Source: Caulobacter sp. FWC2
GTDB taxonomy: Bacteria > Pseudomonadota > Alphaproteobacteria > Caulobacterales > Caulobacteraceae
Reading direction: 5' to 3'
Assembly (NCBI RefSeq): GCF_002742625.1
Contig: NZ_PEBF01000001.1
Span: forward strand, 4,464,001 to 4,528,000
DNA: 64,000 nt
In this document: positions 19,646 through 31,278 of the stretch, piece by piece
How positions within the stretch are numbered: position 1 is the stretch's first letter
How the letters are laid out: each line of letters begins with the position of its first letter
Program-made: the position numbers and the translations under genes
The notes under the pieces: model-generated
What the model saw: the letters and a program-made list of their open reading frames with translations, nothing else
Told to the model about the DNA's origin: nothing
Databases searched by the model: none

Positions 19646-20572
19646 CTATTCGACGAACGGCTCGACCAGGGTTCGGCGGCCAAGCAGAAAGGCGTCTGCG
19701 ACCAGGGCCAGGGGCCTCACGTCGATATCTGACTGGCCGCTTCGGATCAGCGCGCTGAAACGACGATACAGGCCGGGATATTCGGTGTCCGCCGCCTCCA
19801 CGATCCGCCGGCCGCCGATATCGAGCACCGCTCCGCCCAGCGACAGGCACAGTTTTTCCGTGTCCGTCTCGATCTCGATGCTCCAGGTCTGAGGACCGGT
19901 CTGCAGGAAGTCGAAATCCGCGCTGATCGTCGTGGCGTCGAGGTCCGTCATCTCGATATGGGCCGCGACCGGGCTTTGGACGTTCGCCGGTATGTCCAGG
20001 GCCGCGCCGGTGACGAACACCTCACGCGGCATGATTTCGGTCAGGATCGACAGGGCGTTGATGCCCGGATCGAAAACGCCGAGTCCGCCGGCTTCCCAGA
20101 TCCAGGTCTGCCCGGGATGCCAGCGCCGCACGTCTTCTCGCCACTGGATGTCGACCCGGCGGATGCGGCGATCCGCGAGCCAGGCCTTGGCGGTCGGAAC
20201 GCCCGCGGCGAACCGCGAATGCCAGCTTGTGAAGAGCGTCACCTTGTTGTCGGCGGCGAGCGCGGCGAGGTCGCGCACTTCGCCAACGCTCACGCCGGGC
20301 GGCTTCTCCAGGAAGACATGCTTGCCGGCGTTCAAGGCCGCCACGGCGGTCCGCCAGCGAACCTGCGGCGGCGTACACAGCGCGACCGCGTCGATGGTCG
20401 GGCCCTGCTCGAGCATGGCTTCGAGCGATGGAAAGGCCGGTACGCCGACATCGACGTGGGCGCGGCTGGCCACGGCCGCCAGCGCCCAGTCGGGGTCCGC
20501 CGCCAGGGACGGAATATGCTGGTCACGCGCGATCTTGCCGACGCCGACAATGCCAATTTTTATCCCGGTCAT
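19646..20572 (-). CDS. Gfo/Idh/MocA dehydrogenase, D-galactose/L-arabinose 1-dehydrogenase type
   Basis: 308 residues. The Rossmann start IGIVGVGKIARDQHIPSL, the EKPPGVSVGEVR motif after the fourth strand, and HPGQTWIWEAGGLGVFDPGI closely resemble Azospirillum L-arabinose 1-dehydrogenase and Pseudomonas D-galactose 1-dehydrogenase as I recall them. Those enzymes oxidise the sugar at C1 with NAD(P) to the lactone. EKP carries the catalytic lysine. Here it would feed the dehydratase-kinase-aldolase operon 17 kb away. It lacks a signal peptide and is cytoplasmic. A DgoR-like operator sits 26 bases upstream of the start. Confidence 0.82.
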   Translation of the reverse strand: MTGIKIGIVGVGKIARDQHIPSLAADPDWALAAVASRAHVDVGVPAFPSLEAMLEQGPTIDAVALCTPPQVRWRTAVAALNAGKHVFLEKPPGVSVGEVRDLAALAADNKVTLFTSWHSRFAAGVPTAKAWLADRRIRRVDIQWREDVRRWHPGQTWIWEAGGLGVFDPGINALSILTEIMPREVFVTGAALDIPANVQSPVAAHIEMTDLDATTISADFDFLQTGPQTWSIEIETDTEKLCLSLGGAVLDIGGRRIVEAADTEYPGLYRRFSALIRSGQSDIDVRPLALVADAFLLGRRTLVEPFVE

Positions 20573-20597
20573 ACCGCCCCCGAATGTTGCGCCGGTA

Positions 20598-20608
20598 TTA
20601 TACTACAA
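20598..20608. promoter_or_regulatory. Candidate DgoR-type operator, dehydrogenase promoter
   Basis: TTATACTACAA differs at one position from the palindromic core TTGTACTACAA present exactly at 29510-29520. It lies 26 bases upstream of the dehydrogenase start, where a repressor would block transcription. Assignment to the GntR regulator is inference. Confidence 0.5.
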
Positions 20609-20666
20609 ATGAGCAGTGTCCAAGCCTTGGTCCGGCTGGCGCGAGGCCAGCCGATCCGGTCGGGCG

Positions 20667-21587
20667 CTAGGGTTTGGGCTTGGGCCGCACCTCCTCGATC
20701 GCGCCATCCGCGCCATAGCGCAGGGGCTCGATGGCGATAGAACGGCGATGGTCGCCGCCGCCGGGCAGCAGATTGTCGTGGTAGAACAGCCACGTCCGCC
20801 CCTCGGCCTCGATGATCGCCTGGTGGTTGGTGGAGATGGTCCGATAGTCCAGGATCACGCCGCGATAGGCGTAGGGTCCCATCGGGGACTTGGACGTGGC
20901 GTAGACGATCTGGCCCGGCCAGCCGGTCGAGAAGCTGAAATAGTACAGCCCCTGGCGCTTATGGATGAACGGCGCCTCGCCAAATTTCTTCTTGGGGTCG
21001 TCGGAGGGAAGGCCCGTCACGACCAGGTCCTCGATCGGTCCGGCCAGGCTGACCATGTCCTTGCCCAGCTTGACGATCTTGGGCTCGCGGCAGCCGAAGA
21101 CCATGTAGGCTTGGCCGTCGTCGTCGATCAGCACCTGCGGGTCGATCGGCTCGGCGCCGGTGTTGGCGTCGCGCGCCTTATCGACCAGGGGCGCGCCGAT
21201 AGCGTCCTTGAAGGGCCCCTCGGGGCGGTCAGCGACGGCCACCCCGATTTTGTCGCCGCCCACCGGCGCGTAGAAATAGTATTTTCCATTGCGATAGGCC
21301 GCGTCCGGCGCCCACGCCTTGGCGTCGGGCCTGGCCCACGAAAATACCGAAACGCCCAGGAACGCGCCGCCGTCCTTCCAGGTCTTGAAGTCCTTGGAGG
21401 TGTAGAGCCGCCAGGTGGTCGAGTCCCAGTACGTTCCCGAGTTGGACGCGTCGTCGGTGGCGTAGAGATAGTAGCCGGACCTGAAGACGTGGGGCGACGG
21501 GTCGGCGTTGAAACGCGGGCTGATCGGCTCGCCGGCCAGCGCCGGACCGGCCAGAAACGCCGCCAGGGCGAACGTGAGAAGCTTCAT
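20667..21587 (-). CDS. GH43 family glycosidase, exported
   Basis: 306 residues with a signal peptide (MKLLTFALAAFLAGPALAG). The five-bladed propeller carries the GH43 triad: base Asp in NADPSPHVF, pKa-modulating Asp in EPIDPQVLIDDDG and acid Glu in FGEAPFIHKRQ. GH43 members act on arabinan, xylan or beta-1,3-galactan side chains. The single-domain architecture fits an exo-acting arabinofuranosidase or galactosidase; the subfamily cannot be told by eye. It follows the GH2 gene by 66 bases, and probably shares its transcript. Confidence 0.85.
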   Translation of the reverse strand: MKLLTFALAAFLAGPALAGEPISPRFNADPSPHVFRSGYYLYATDDASNSGTYWDSTTWRLYTSKDFKTWKDGGAFLGVSVFSWARPDAKAWAPDAAYRNGKYYFYAPVGGDKIGVAVADRPEGPFKDAIGAPLVDKARDANTGAEPIDPQVLIDDDGQAYMVFGCREPKIVKLGKDMVSLAGPIEDLVVTGLPSDDPKKKFGEAPFIHKRQGLYYFSFSTGWPGQIVYATSKSPMGPYAYRGVILDYRTISTNHQAIIEAEGRTWLFYHDNLLPGGGDHRRSIAIEPLRYGADGAIEEVRPKPKP

Positions 21588-21653
21588 TCGAATTCTCTGA
21601 GTTTGGCCCCTCCGGCGATCGCCAGAGGGCCATGACGAGATGGAAAACGGCGG

Positions 21654-24926
<3,273 letters not shown>

Positions 24927-26468
24927 TCAACACTTCGCGGCGCAATGGGCCCTGATGAAGTCAGCGTGGATCGGCATGGCGGCCGCCGCCTGGGCCGCCG
25001 CTTCCGCGCTCCTGGCCAGACGCGCGGCGGCCATGTCCGGGGGAACCCCCAGCGCCAGCGGGTCGTCTTCGCCCGCCCCGAGCTCCTGCCCCTCCATCAC
25101 CGCCAGCCAGCTGGTCTTGGTGAAGAGCTCGTCGCTCTCGCGGAAAATGCGTCCGGTGGCGCGATGGATGGCCAGCCGCTCGGCCAGGCTGTCAGGCGGG
25201 GTCATGGTCCGCAGTTCGCGCCAGTACGGCGTGTCGTCGCGCTGGGTGACGTGGAAGTGCAAGACCAGGAAATCGCGGACATTGTCGAAGTCCGCCGCCA
25301 TCAGGCGGTTGTAGCGCCGCGCGTCGGCAGGCTCGAACGCCTTGGTCGGCAGCATTTCCAGCAGGCGCGCCACGCCGGACTGGATCAGGTGGATGCTGGT
25401 GCTCTCCAGCGGCTCCAGGAAGCCCGACGCCAGTCCAAGGGCCACGACATTCTTGACCCAGCAGGCTTCGCGACGGCCCGCCTGGAAGGTCAGCAGTCGC
25501 GGCTCGGCCAGGGGCTCGCCGTCCAGGCCCGACAACAGGGTCGCCGTCGCCTCGTCGACCGAGACGTGCCGGCTGGAGAACACATAGCCGTTGCCCGTGC
25601 GGTGCTGCAGGGGGATGCGCCACTGCCAGCCCGCCTCGCGGGCCGTCGAGCGCGTGAAGGGCGTGGGCGGACCGACATTGGCCGACGGCACGGCCAGCGC
25701 CCGGTCGTTGGGCAGCCAGCGCGACCAGTCCTCGAACCCCGTTCCCAGGGCCTGGCCCAGCAGCAGCGACCGGAAGCCTGAGCAGTCGATGAAAAGGTCG
25801 CCCGCGATGCGCTCGCCGCTGGCCAGGGTCACGGCCTCGACGAAGCCGTCCGCGCCGCGCAGGGCGACATCGACGATCTTGCCTTCGCGGCGGACGACGC
25901 CAGCGGCCTCGGCAAGGGTTCGCAACATGCGGGCATAGAGCGCCGCGTCGAAGTGGAAGGCGTAGCCCATCGGCGGCGGACCGTTGGCTGCCTGCGAGAT
26001 CGGCGCGAACCGCCCCTGGGCGGCGGCCTGGGCGCAGACCGAATAGCTGTCCAGAGGCCCGGCCTGTCCGGCCCGGTTCAGGCGTCGCCAGACCGCCTCG
26101 AACGGCGCGACGCCGAAGTCATGGCCATAGACGCCGAACGGATGGAAGTAGCGATGTCCCAGCCGGGTCCAATCGACAAACTCGATGCCCAGCTTGAATG
26201 TGCCCTGCGTTTCGCGGACGAAGGTCGCCTCGTCGAGGCCCAACAGGCCGTTGAAGGCGCGGATCGGCGGAATGGTGGCTTCGCCCACGCCGACAATGCC
26301 GATCTCCTCGGACTCGATCAGCGTGATCGCGGGGCCGCGCGGCCCCAGCACTTTCGACAGGGCGGCCGCGGCCATCCAGCCGGCGGCGCCGCCACCGACG
26401 ATGACGATACGCGAAAGCGCGCCTTCCCGGGCGGGGGGCGCGACTGATGTCGAGAAAGCCTCGGTCAT
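24927..26468 (-). CDS. Tryptophan-halogenase family flavoprotein
   Basis: 513 residues from ATG 26468; the longer reading to 26618 runs into the terminator region. FAD-binding VIVGGGAAGWMAAAAL opens the protein. The catalytic lysine of flavin halogenases is at residue 92 in GTFKLGIEF, and the motifs GWQWRIPL and GFLEPLESTSIHL match the WxWxIP and halogenase FxxPLEST signatures. Such genes are common beside TonB receptors in sugar loci of Caulobacterales and Xanthomonads. Whether it halogenates tryptophan, an indole-like small molecule or something else is unknown. Confidence 0.88.
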   Translation of the reverse strand: MTEAFSTSVAPPAREGALSRIVIVGGGAAGWMAAAALSKVLGPRGPAITLIESEEIGIVGVGEATIPPIRAFNGLLGLDEATFVRETQGTFKLGIEFVDWTRLGHRYFHPFGVYGHDFGVAPFEAVWRRLNRAGQAGPLDSYSVCAQAAAQGRFAPISQAANGPPPMGYAFHFDAALYARMLRTLAEAAGVVRREGKIVDVALRGADGFVEAVTLASGERIAGDLFIDCSGFRSLLLGQALGTGFEDWSRWLPNDRALAVPSANVGPPTPFTRSTAREAGWQWRIPLQHRTGNGYVFSSRHVSVDEATATLLSGLDGEPLAEPRLLTFQAGRREACWVKNVVALGLASGFLEPLESTSIHLIQSGVARLLEMLPTKAFEPADARRYNRLMAADFDNVRDFLVLHFHVTQRDDTPYWRELRTMTPPDSLAERLAIHRATGRIFRESDELFTKTSWLAVMEGQELGAGEDDPLALGVPPDMAAARLARSAEAAAQAAAAMPIHADFIRAHCAAKC

Positions 26469-26593
26469 GAATAACCTTGCGGGCGGCCAGGAGCCTTCCA
26501 GCTTCGTGGGGCGCGGACAAAAGGGCTCGAAATCATAGACTTGGATCGCCGATACGCCAGAGCCGCCAAGACGCCCGGCCCTCGCGCTCCCAG

Positions 26594-26631
26594 CAAAAAG
26601 ACGCCGGCGTGGCGACAAGCGCCACGCCGGC
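26594..26631 (-). terminator. Rho-independent terminator of the TonB receptor gene
   Basis: Arms GCCGGCGTGGCG (26603-26614) and CGCCACGCCGGC (26620-26631) form a perfect 12-pair stem; on the minus strand it is followed by a T-rich run. It lies 15 bases after the receptor stop and before the halogenase start, so most receptor transcripts should end here. Confidence 0.85.
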
Positions 26632-26646
26632 TAGCAGGGGAGGAGT

Positions 26647-29433
26647 TTAGTAGGTGACGCGCACGGCGAAGCCGAAGCGCCGGTCGTTCAGCTGGTACTG
26701 CAACGGCGCGGCGGACGTGCCGATGTAGAGGACGTTCATGCGGTTGTTGATGTTGACGGCGTCAAACGACACGGCGACGTGCTCGTTGATGTCGTAGCTG
26801 ACCGAGGCGTCCAGCGAGGCGTACGGCTTGGCGTATTGCGGGATGCCGTTGGCGCCGCTGCCCGTCGTCTGGTCCAGATAGGCCGAGCGCCAGTTATAGG
26901 CGATGCGGCCGCTGACCGGCCCCTTCTGATACAGCCCGACGAGGTTGTAGCTGTTCTTGGACAGCTTCTCGAGCGGCACCTGGGTCGGGATGCTCGAGCC
27001 CGCCGTGGCGAACGGGTTGCTCACGCTGGAGTCGACATAGGTGTAGTTGGCCTGCAGGCCCAGGCCGCTGAACACGCCCGGCAGGAAGTCGAAGAACTGC
27101 TGGTAGCCCAGCTCGATCCCCTTGACCGTGCCCTTGCCCGAATTGACCACCGTGCCGACGTCGTAGACGACGCCGTTATAGCTGCCCACCACCGTGCCGC
27201 CGGCCAGGAAGCCGTCGACCTTCTTGTAGAAGGCGCCCGCGGTCAGCGAGCCGGTGCTGGAGAAGTACCACTCGGCCGTGACGTCGTAGTTGTCGGACTC
27301 GATCGGACGCAGGGCCGGGTTGCCCGAGCTGGCGCTGGGGTGGCCGGTGACCGGGTTGACCTGGTTGGGGTTGTTCAGAGTCAGGTTGGTCGACAGCTGG
27401 TCGAAGTTCGGGCGAGCCAGACCCTTCGAATAGGCCAGGCGCGCCTGCAGGGTGTCGGTCAGCTTGGCGCGCAGATTGAAGCTGGGCAGAACCCGCGTGT
27501 AGCTGTTGTCGACATCGATCGCCTTCGAAGTGCCGTCGGCGTTGAACTGGGTGCCCGTCGATGTGGCCTCGGTCTTGATCACCCGCACGCCGACGCCGCC
27601 GTCGATGGCCACGCCGCCGATCTCGGTCGCGTAGTCGGCGACCGCCCAGCCGGTATAGGTCTTCTCGGTCTGGCTGTTCAGGTCGCCCGGGGTGAAGTTG
27701 TCCTTCGTGGTCGCGCCCAGCATGGCGTACAGCGCCTTGGTCTGGGCCCAGACCCCGTCGCCCGTCGGGAATGCCGGATAGAGCAGACCGGCCTTGACCG
27801 TGTTGCCGTCGAACCAGTCCTTGGACGGGCCCTTCATGGACAGCTGCGGGTGAGCGCTCAGCGGAACCAGCGGCGTGCCGGCCGGGGCCGAACAGTTCGG
27901 GTCGGCGCCCAGCGAGGTCACGCAGACCCCGTGCCAGGTGCCGCGCAGGTCGATGGTGTTGTCGGAATAGCGCGCGCCGCCGCGCAGCTTGTCGAAGAAG
28001 CCGCCCTCGAAATCGTACTCGAAGTCGCTGGTCAGGGCCAAGGTCTCGGCATCGTTCCGCTGCAGGGAGTCGGCGATGTACGGGGTGGTGTAGTTGGCCG
28101 GATTGTTCAGTAGCGACGGGTCGCGGACCTCGAAGCGCGGATACTTGCCGGTCAGGTCGAAGTCGACGACCGTCTTGTGCGGCGTGGTCAGGCCCGTCTG
28201 GCCGGCCTGGGTGTACAGCGACAGGACGTGGCCGTTGCGGTCGGCGTTGTAGTACGACTTCAGGTACTGGGCGTCGGCATTGACCTTCAGCTTGTCGCTG
28301 ACCCGCCAGGCGGCGTTCAGGGTGAAGTTCTGGCTCTGGCTCCAGAGCTGCTGGTCATAGCGGCCGGTCTCGAAGGTCTGGTTCTGCAGCGAACCCTTGG
28401 TGGCGTAACCCTCGTCGTTGAAGCTGAAGGCCGCGCCCGGCAGCGGGTCGGTGCCGTAGTTGGTCACCACGCCGGCGGCGTTCCGCACGTTCGAGCGATT
28501 GTTGTAGTCGTAGTAGTAGGCGCCGGTCCGATTGAACCAGTACTTGGTGCGCTGGTACTGGGCCGTGATCAGCAGATCGTCGCTGGGCTTCCACTGGAAG
28601 GCCGTGGCGATGCCCAGGCGCTTGCGATCGCCGGTGTCGTCATAGATTTCGAAGCCGTAGGGCACCTGGGCGTTGGCCGGCGCGCCAGCGATCGAGCCCG
28701 CCGGAACCGTGTCGAACGGGCCGGCCAGCAGGCCGTCCTGGCGATAGTGCGACTTGCTGAGCACGGCGTTGATCAGGAAGCCCATCTCGCCGGCCGAGGT
28801 GTCCCAACGGTTGCTGTACAGACCGGAGATCGAGCCGCCATCCTTGCCGACGCGGTCGTAATAGTTGCCGCGCAGCGTGGCGCTGAGCACGCGGCCGGGC
28901 GCGTCGAACGGCTTGCGCGTGCGCAGGTTCACCGCGCCGCCGACGCCGCCTTCGATGATGTTGGCCGGGGCGTTCTTGTAGACGTCGATGCCCGAGAGCA
29001 GTTCCGGGGGCACGCCTTCCAGGTCGAAGGCTCGGCCGCCCGAGGCGGAGTAGACGGCGCGGCCGTCCAGGAAATTCTGCACCTGGGTCAGGCCGCGCAC
29101 GGTGACGGCGGGCTGAGTGCGGTGATCGAAGTCGGTGGCCCCTTCGCCATAGCGGCGCTGGATCTGCACGCCCGTGATGCGCTGCAAGGCCTCGGTGGTG
29201 TTGGCGTCGGGCAGCTTGCCGATGTCCTGAGCCTGGACCGAATCGACGATCTGGTCGGCGTTGCGCTTCAGCGCCTGGGCCGAACGCAGGCTTTCGCGCA
29301 CGCCGGTGACCACGACCTCTTCCACGGCGGTGCTGTTGTCTTGGGTCGATTGGGCCTGGGCGGCCCATGGGGCCGAGATGGCCATAGCCAGCAGCGATAC
29401 ACCGACGCTAAAGCGGTATTTGCCCGTCTTCAT
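26647..29433 (-). CDS. TonB-dependent receptor, Xanthomonas/Caulobacter type
   Basis: 928 residues from ATG 29433; the 24 extra in-frame codons upstream lack a good ribosome site. A signal peptide ends at AAQAQS. A TonB-box-like EEVVVTGVRESLRSAQ precedes the plug domain, where VDSVQAQDIGKLPDANTTEA and GGVGGAVNLRTRKPF are class signatures. The 22-stranded barrel ends in the outer-membrane aromatic Tyr (FAVRVTY). Size and class match receptors that import plant oligosaccharides. It diverges from the GH30 gene across a 244-base promoter region containing a perfect DgoR-type palindrome. Confidence 0.93.
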   Translation of the reverse strand: MKTGKYRFSVGVSLLAMAISAPWAAQAQSTQDNSTAVEEVVVTGVRESLRSAQALKRNADQIVDSVQAQDIGKLPDANTTEALQRITGVQIQRRYGEGATDFDHRTQPAVTVRGLTQVQNFLDGRAVYSASGGRAFDLEGVPPELLSGIDVYKNAPANIIEGGVGGAVNLRTRKPFDAPGRVLSATLRGNYYDRVGKDGGSISGLYSNRWDTSAGEMGFLINAVLSKSHYRQDGLLAGPFDTVPAGSIAGAPANAQVPYGFEIYDDTGDRKRLGIATAFQWKPSDDLLITAQYQRTKYWFNRTGAYYYDYNNRSNVRNAAGVVTNYGTDPLPGAAFSFNDEGYATKGSLQNQTFETGRYDQQLWSQSQNFTLNAAWRVSDKLKVNADAQYLKSYYNADRNGHVLSLYTQAGQTGLTTPHKTVVDFDLTGKYPRFEVRDPSLLNNPANYTTPYIADSLQRNDAETLALTSDFEYDFEGGFFDKLRGGARYSDNTIDLRGTWHGVCVTSLGADPNCSAPAGTPLVPLSAHPQLSMKGPSKDWFDGNTVKAGLLYPAFPTGDGVWAQTKALYAMLGATTKDNFTPGDLNSQTEKTYTGWAVADYATEIGGVAIDGGVGVRVIKTEATSTGTQFNADGTSKAIDVDNSYTRVLPSFNLRAKLTDTLQARLAYSKGLARPNFDQLSTNLTLNNPNQVNPVTGHPSASSGNPALRPIESDNYDVTAEWYFSSTGSLTAGAFYKKVDGFLAGGTVVGSYNGVVYDVGTVVNSGKGTVKGIELGYQQFFDFLPGVFSGLGLQANYTYVDSSVSNPFATAGSSIPTQVPLEKLSKNSYNLVGLYQKGPVSGRIAYNWRSAYLDQTTGSGANGIPQYAKPYASLDASVSYDINEHVAVSFDAVNINNRMNVLYIGTSAAPLQYQLNDRRFGFAVRVTY

Positions 29434-29509
29434 CCTTGTTCCCTCTCCTAACGGCGTCCGATCGCGCTCGTTGCGGCGCGATTTCTTGTCGGACATAAAC
29501 CGCATTCAT

Positions 29510-29520
29510 TTGTACTACAA
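29510..29520. promoter_or_regulatory. Perfect DgoR-type operator, TonB/GH30 divergent promoter
   Basis: TTGTACTACAA is an exact 5-1-5 palindrome and fits the core TTGTA(G/C)TACA(A/T) I recall for the E. coli galactonate regulator DgoR. It sits 77 bases upstream of the receptor start and 158 bases upstream of the GH30 start, so one bound regulator could control both directions. The gap is AT-richer than the flanking genes. Confidence 0.65.
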
Positions 29521-29677
29521 GTAGTAAGATTGTAAGTCGTTTGAGGTCGAACCTTGCGATGAGAGAGGTCAGGGTGATCGTTTTCCTTTGCTTTCCAGGA
29601 CTTGCGCGTCTTGACGAGGGGGGCGCACCCGCCCGCGGCGCGACCCCTTGGCCTCCGTTGCTGTCGGAAGGGACCCG

Positions 29678-31278
29678 ATGAGCCGGGCGGTGTGGCTTTT
29701 TCGCAGTAGCCGAGGCGCGCCTGCGGCCAGCAAGGCGCGGAGCGCGCGCCTACGCGGCGCTCAGGGCGATCCGACCCGTCGTGGCCTCCTGGCGGCGGCC
29801 GGATGGCTGGTCGGCGCTTCGTCGGCTGCCGCCGCTTCGCTCGACGCGATCACGATACCGCTGCGCGTGGGCCGCCCCGGCGTGGTCTCGAGGGCTGGGG
29901 AACGGCCCTGGCCTGGTTCGCCAACGTCACGGGCGGCTGGCCGGCGGCTGACCGCGAGCGGCTGGCCGATCTGCTCTACGGACCGGGCGGCCTGGGCTTC
30001 ACCATCGCCCGCTACAATATCGGCGGCGGGGACGCTCCGGAGACCAAGCCCTACCTGCGCACCGGAGCGGCCGTGCCTGGCTTCTGGCGTCGCCCGATGG
30101 GCGCGACCGGAAACGACTGGTGGCGACCGGACCGCGAGGAGATGTGGGACTGGTCGGCGGACAGCGCCCAGCGGTGGTGGCTCGACGCGATCAAGGCGCG
30201 GGCGCGGGCGCCCATCTTCGAAGCCTTCTCGAACTCACCGCCCTGGTTCATGACGATCAGCGGCAAGGTGTCGGGCGCCGAAAAGGCCACCGACGACAAC
30301 CTGCGCCCCGGACAGGAAGGGCTCTTCGCCGCCTACATGGCCCGCGTCGTCGACGAGCTCCAGCGCCGCCACGGCATCGCCTTCAGAACGCTGTCGCCGG
30401 TCAACGAGCCCAACACCGACTACTGGCACGCGGCCAATACCCAGGAGGGCGCCCACTGGAGCCCGCAGCGCCAGGCGGCGATGATCGTGGCGACCGCTGC
30501 CACGCTTCGCGCGCGGGGCCTCAAGACGACGATCAGCGCGCCGGACGAGACCAACTCGCATGTCTTTCTGCGCGACTGGGCCGGCTATCCCGCTGAGGCC
30601 AGGGCCGCGATCGGGCAGCTCAACGTGCACAGCTACGGGAGCCTCCATCAGACGGGTGTTCGCGACGTCGCGCGCGCCTCCGGGATCCGCCTGTGGATGT
30701 CGGAGAACGATACGCCTCTGGACAAGGATCCGGAAGATTTCGACAGCCTCGACTCGGCCCTGGCCTTCGCCGAGCACGTCGTCATGGACCTCAAGCGGCT
30801 CGAGCCCAGCGCCTGGGTGTTCTGGCAGGCCGTGGAAGATCTCAGCACCCGCAACGGCGCGGGCGGCTCCAATTGGGGATTGATCAAGGCCGATCTGCGC
30901 GCCGAGCCCAGCGCGGCCCACCCGCTGCACGTGACCCTGAAATACTGGGTGATGGCGCAGTTCAGCCGCCACATCCGGCCAGGCTATCGGCTCGCGCCCG
31001 TGGACGATCTGGACACGGTGGCGGCCCTTTCGCCCGACGGCGACGAACTGGTCCTGGTTCACGTTAACGGCGGGCTGTCCCCCCGTCGCCTTGTGACGCC
31101 GCCGGGCTGGTCGGGTCGAATGTTCCTCACCGACCGCGTCCATCGCGATGCGCCGATCCAGGGCGCGATCGCCCCGCCGCGATCCGTCGTCACGCTAGTC
31201 CTAAGGGCCGATGCAAGGCCCGGAAGTCAGAAGCCGGTCCGAAATGAGAGACCGCGCCGTATGGGAGCACCAGGATGA
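29678..31278 (+). pseudogene. GH30 family glycosidase, frameshifted near base 29885
   Basis: ATG 29678, after GGAAGGGA, encodes a Tat-like leader (RRGLLAAAGWLVGASSAAAA) and SLDAITIPLRVGRPG in one frame. The GH30 domain starts in another frame with EGWGTALAWFANVTGG and runs to 31278, containing acid/base Glu in SPVNEPNTDYW and nucleophile Glu in LWMSEND. One base appears to be missing around 29881-29893. GH30 enzymes of this type include beta-1,6-galactanases, which would fit the locus. The domain after the shift is intact, so a sequencing error is possible; if real, no exported enzyme is made. The end overlaps the next gene by four bases. Confidence 0.75.
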
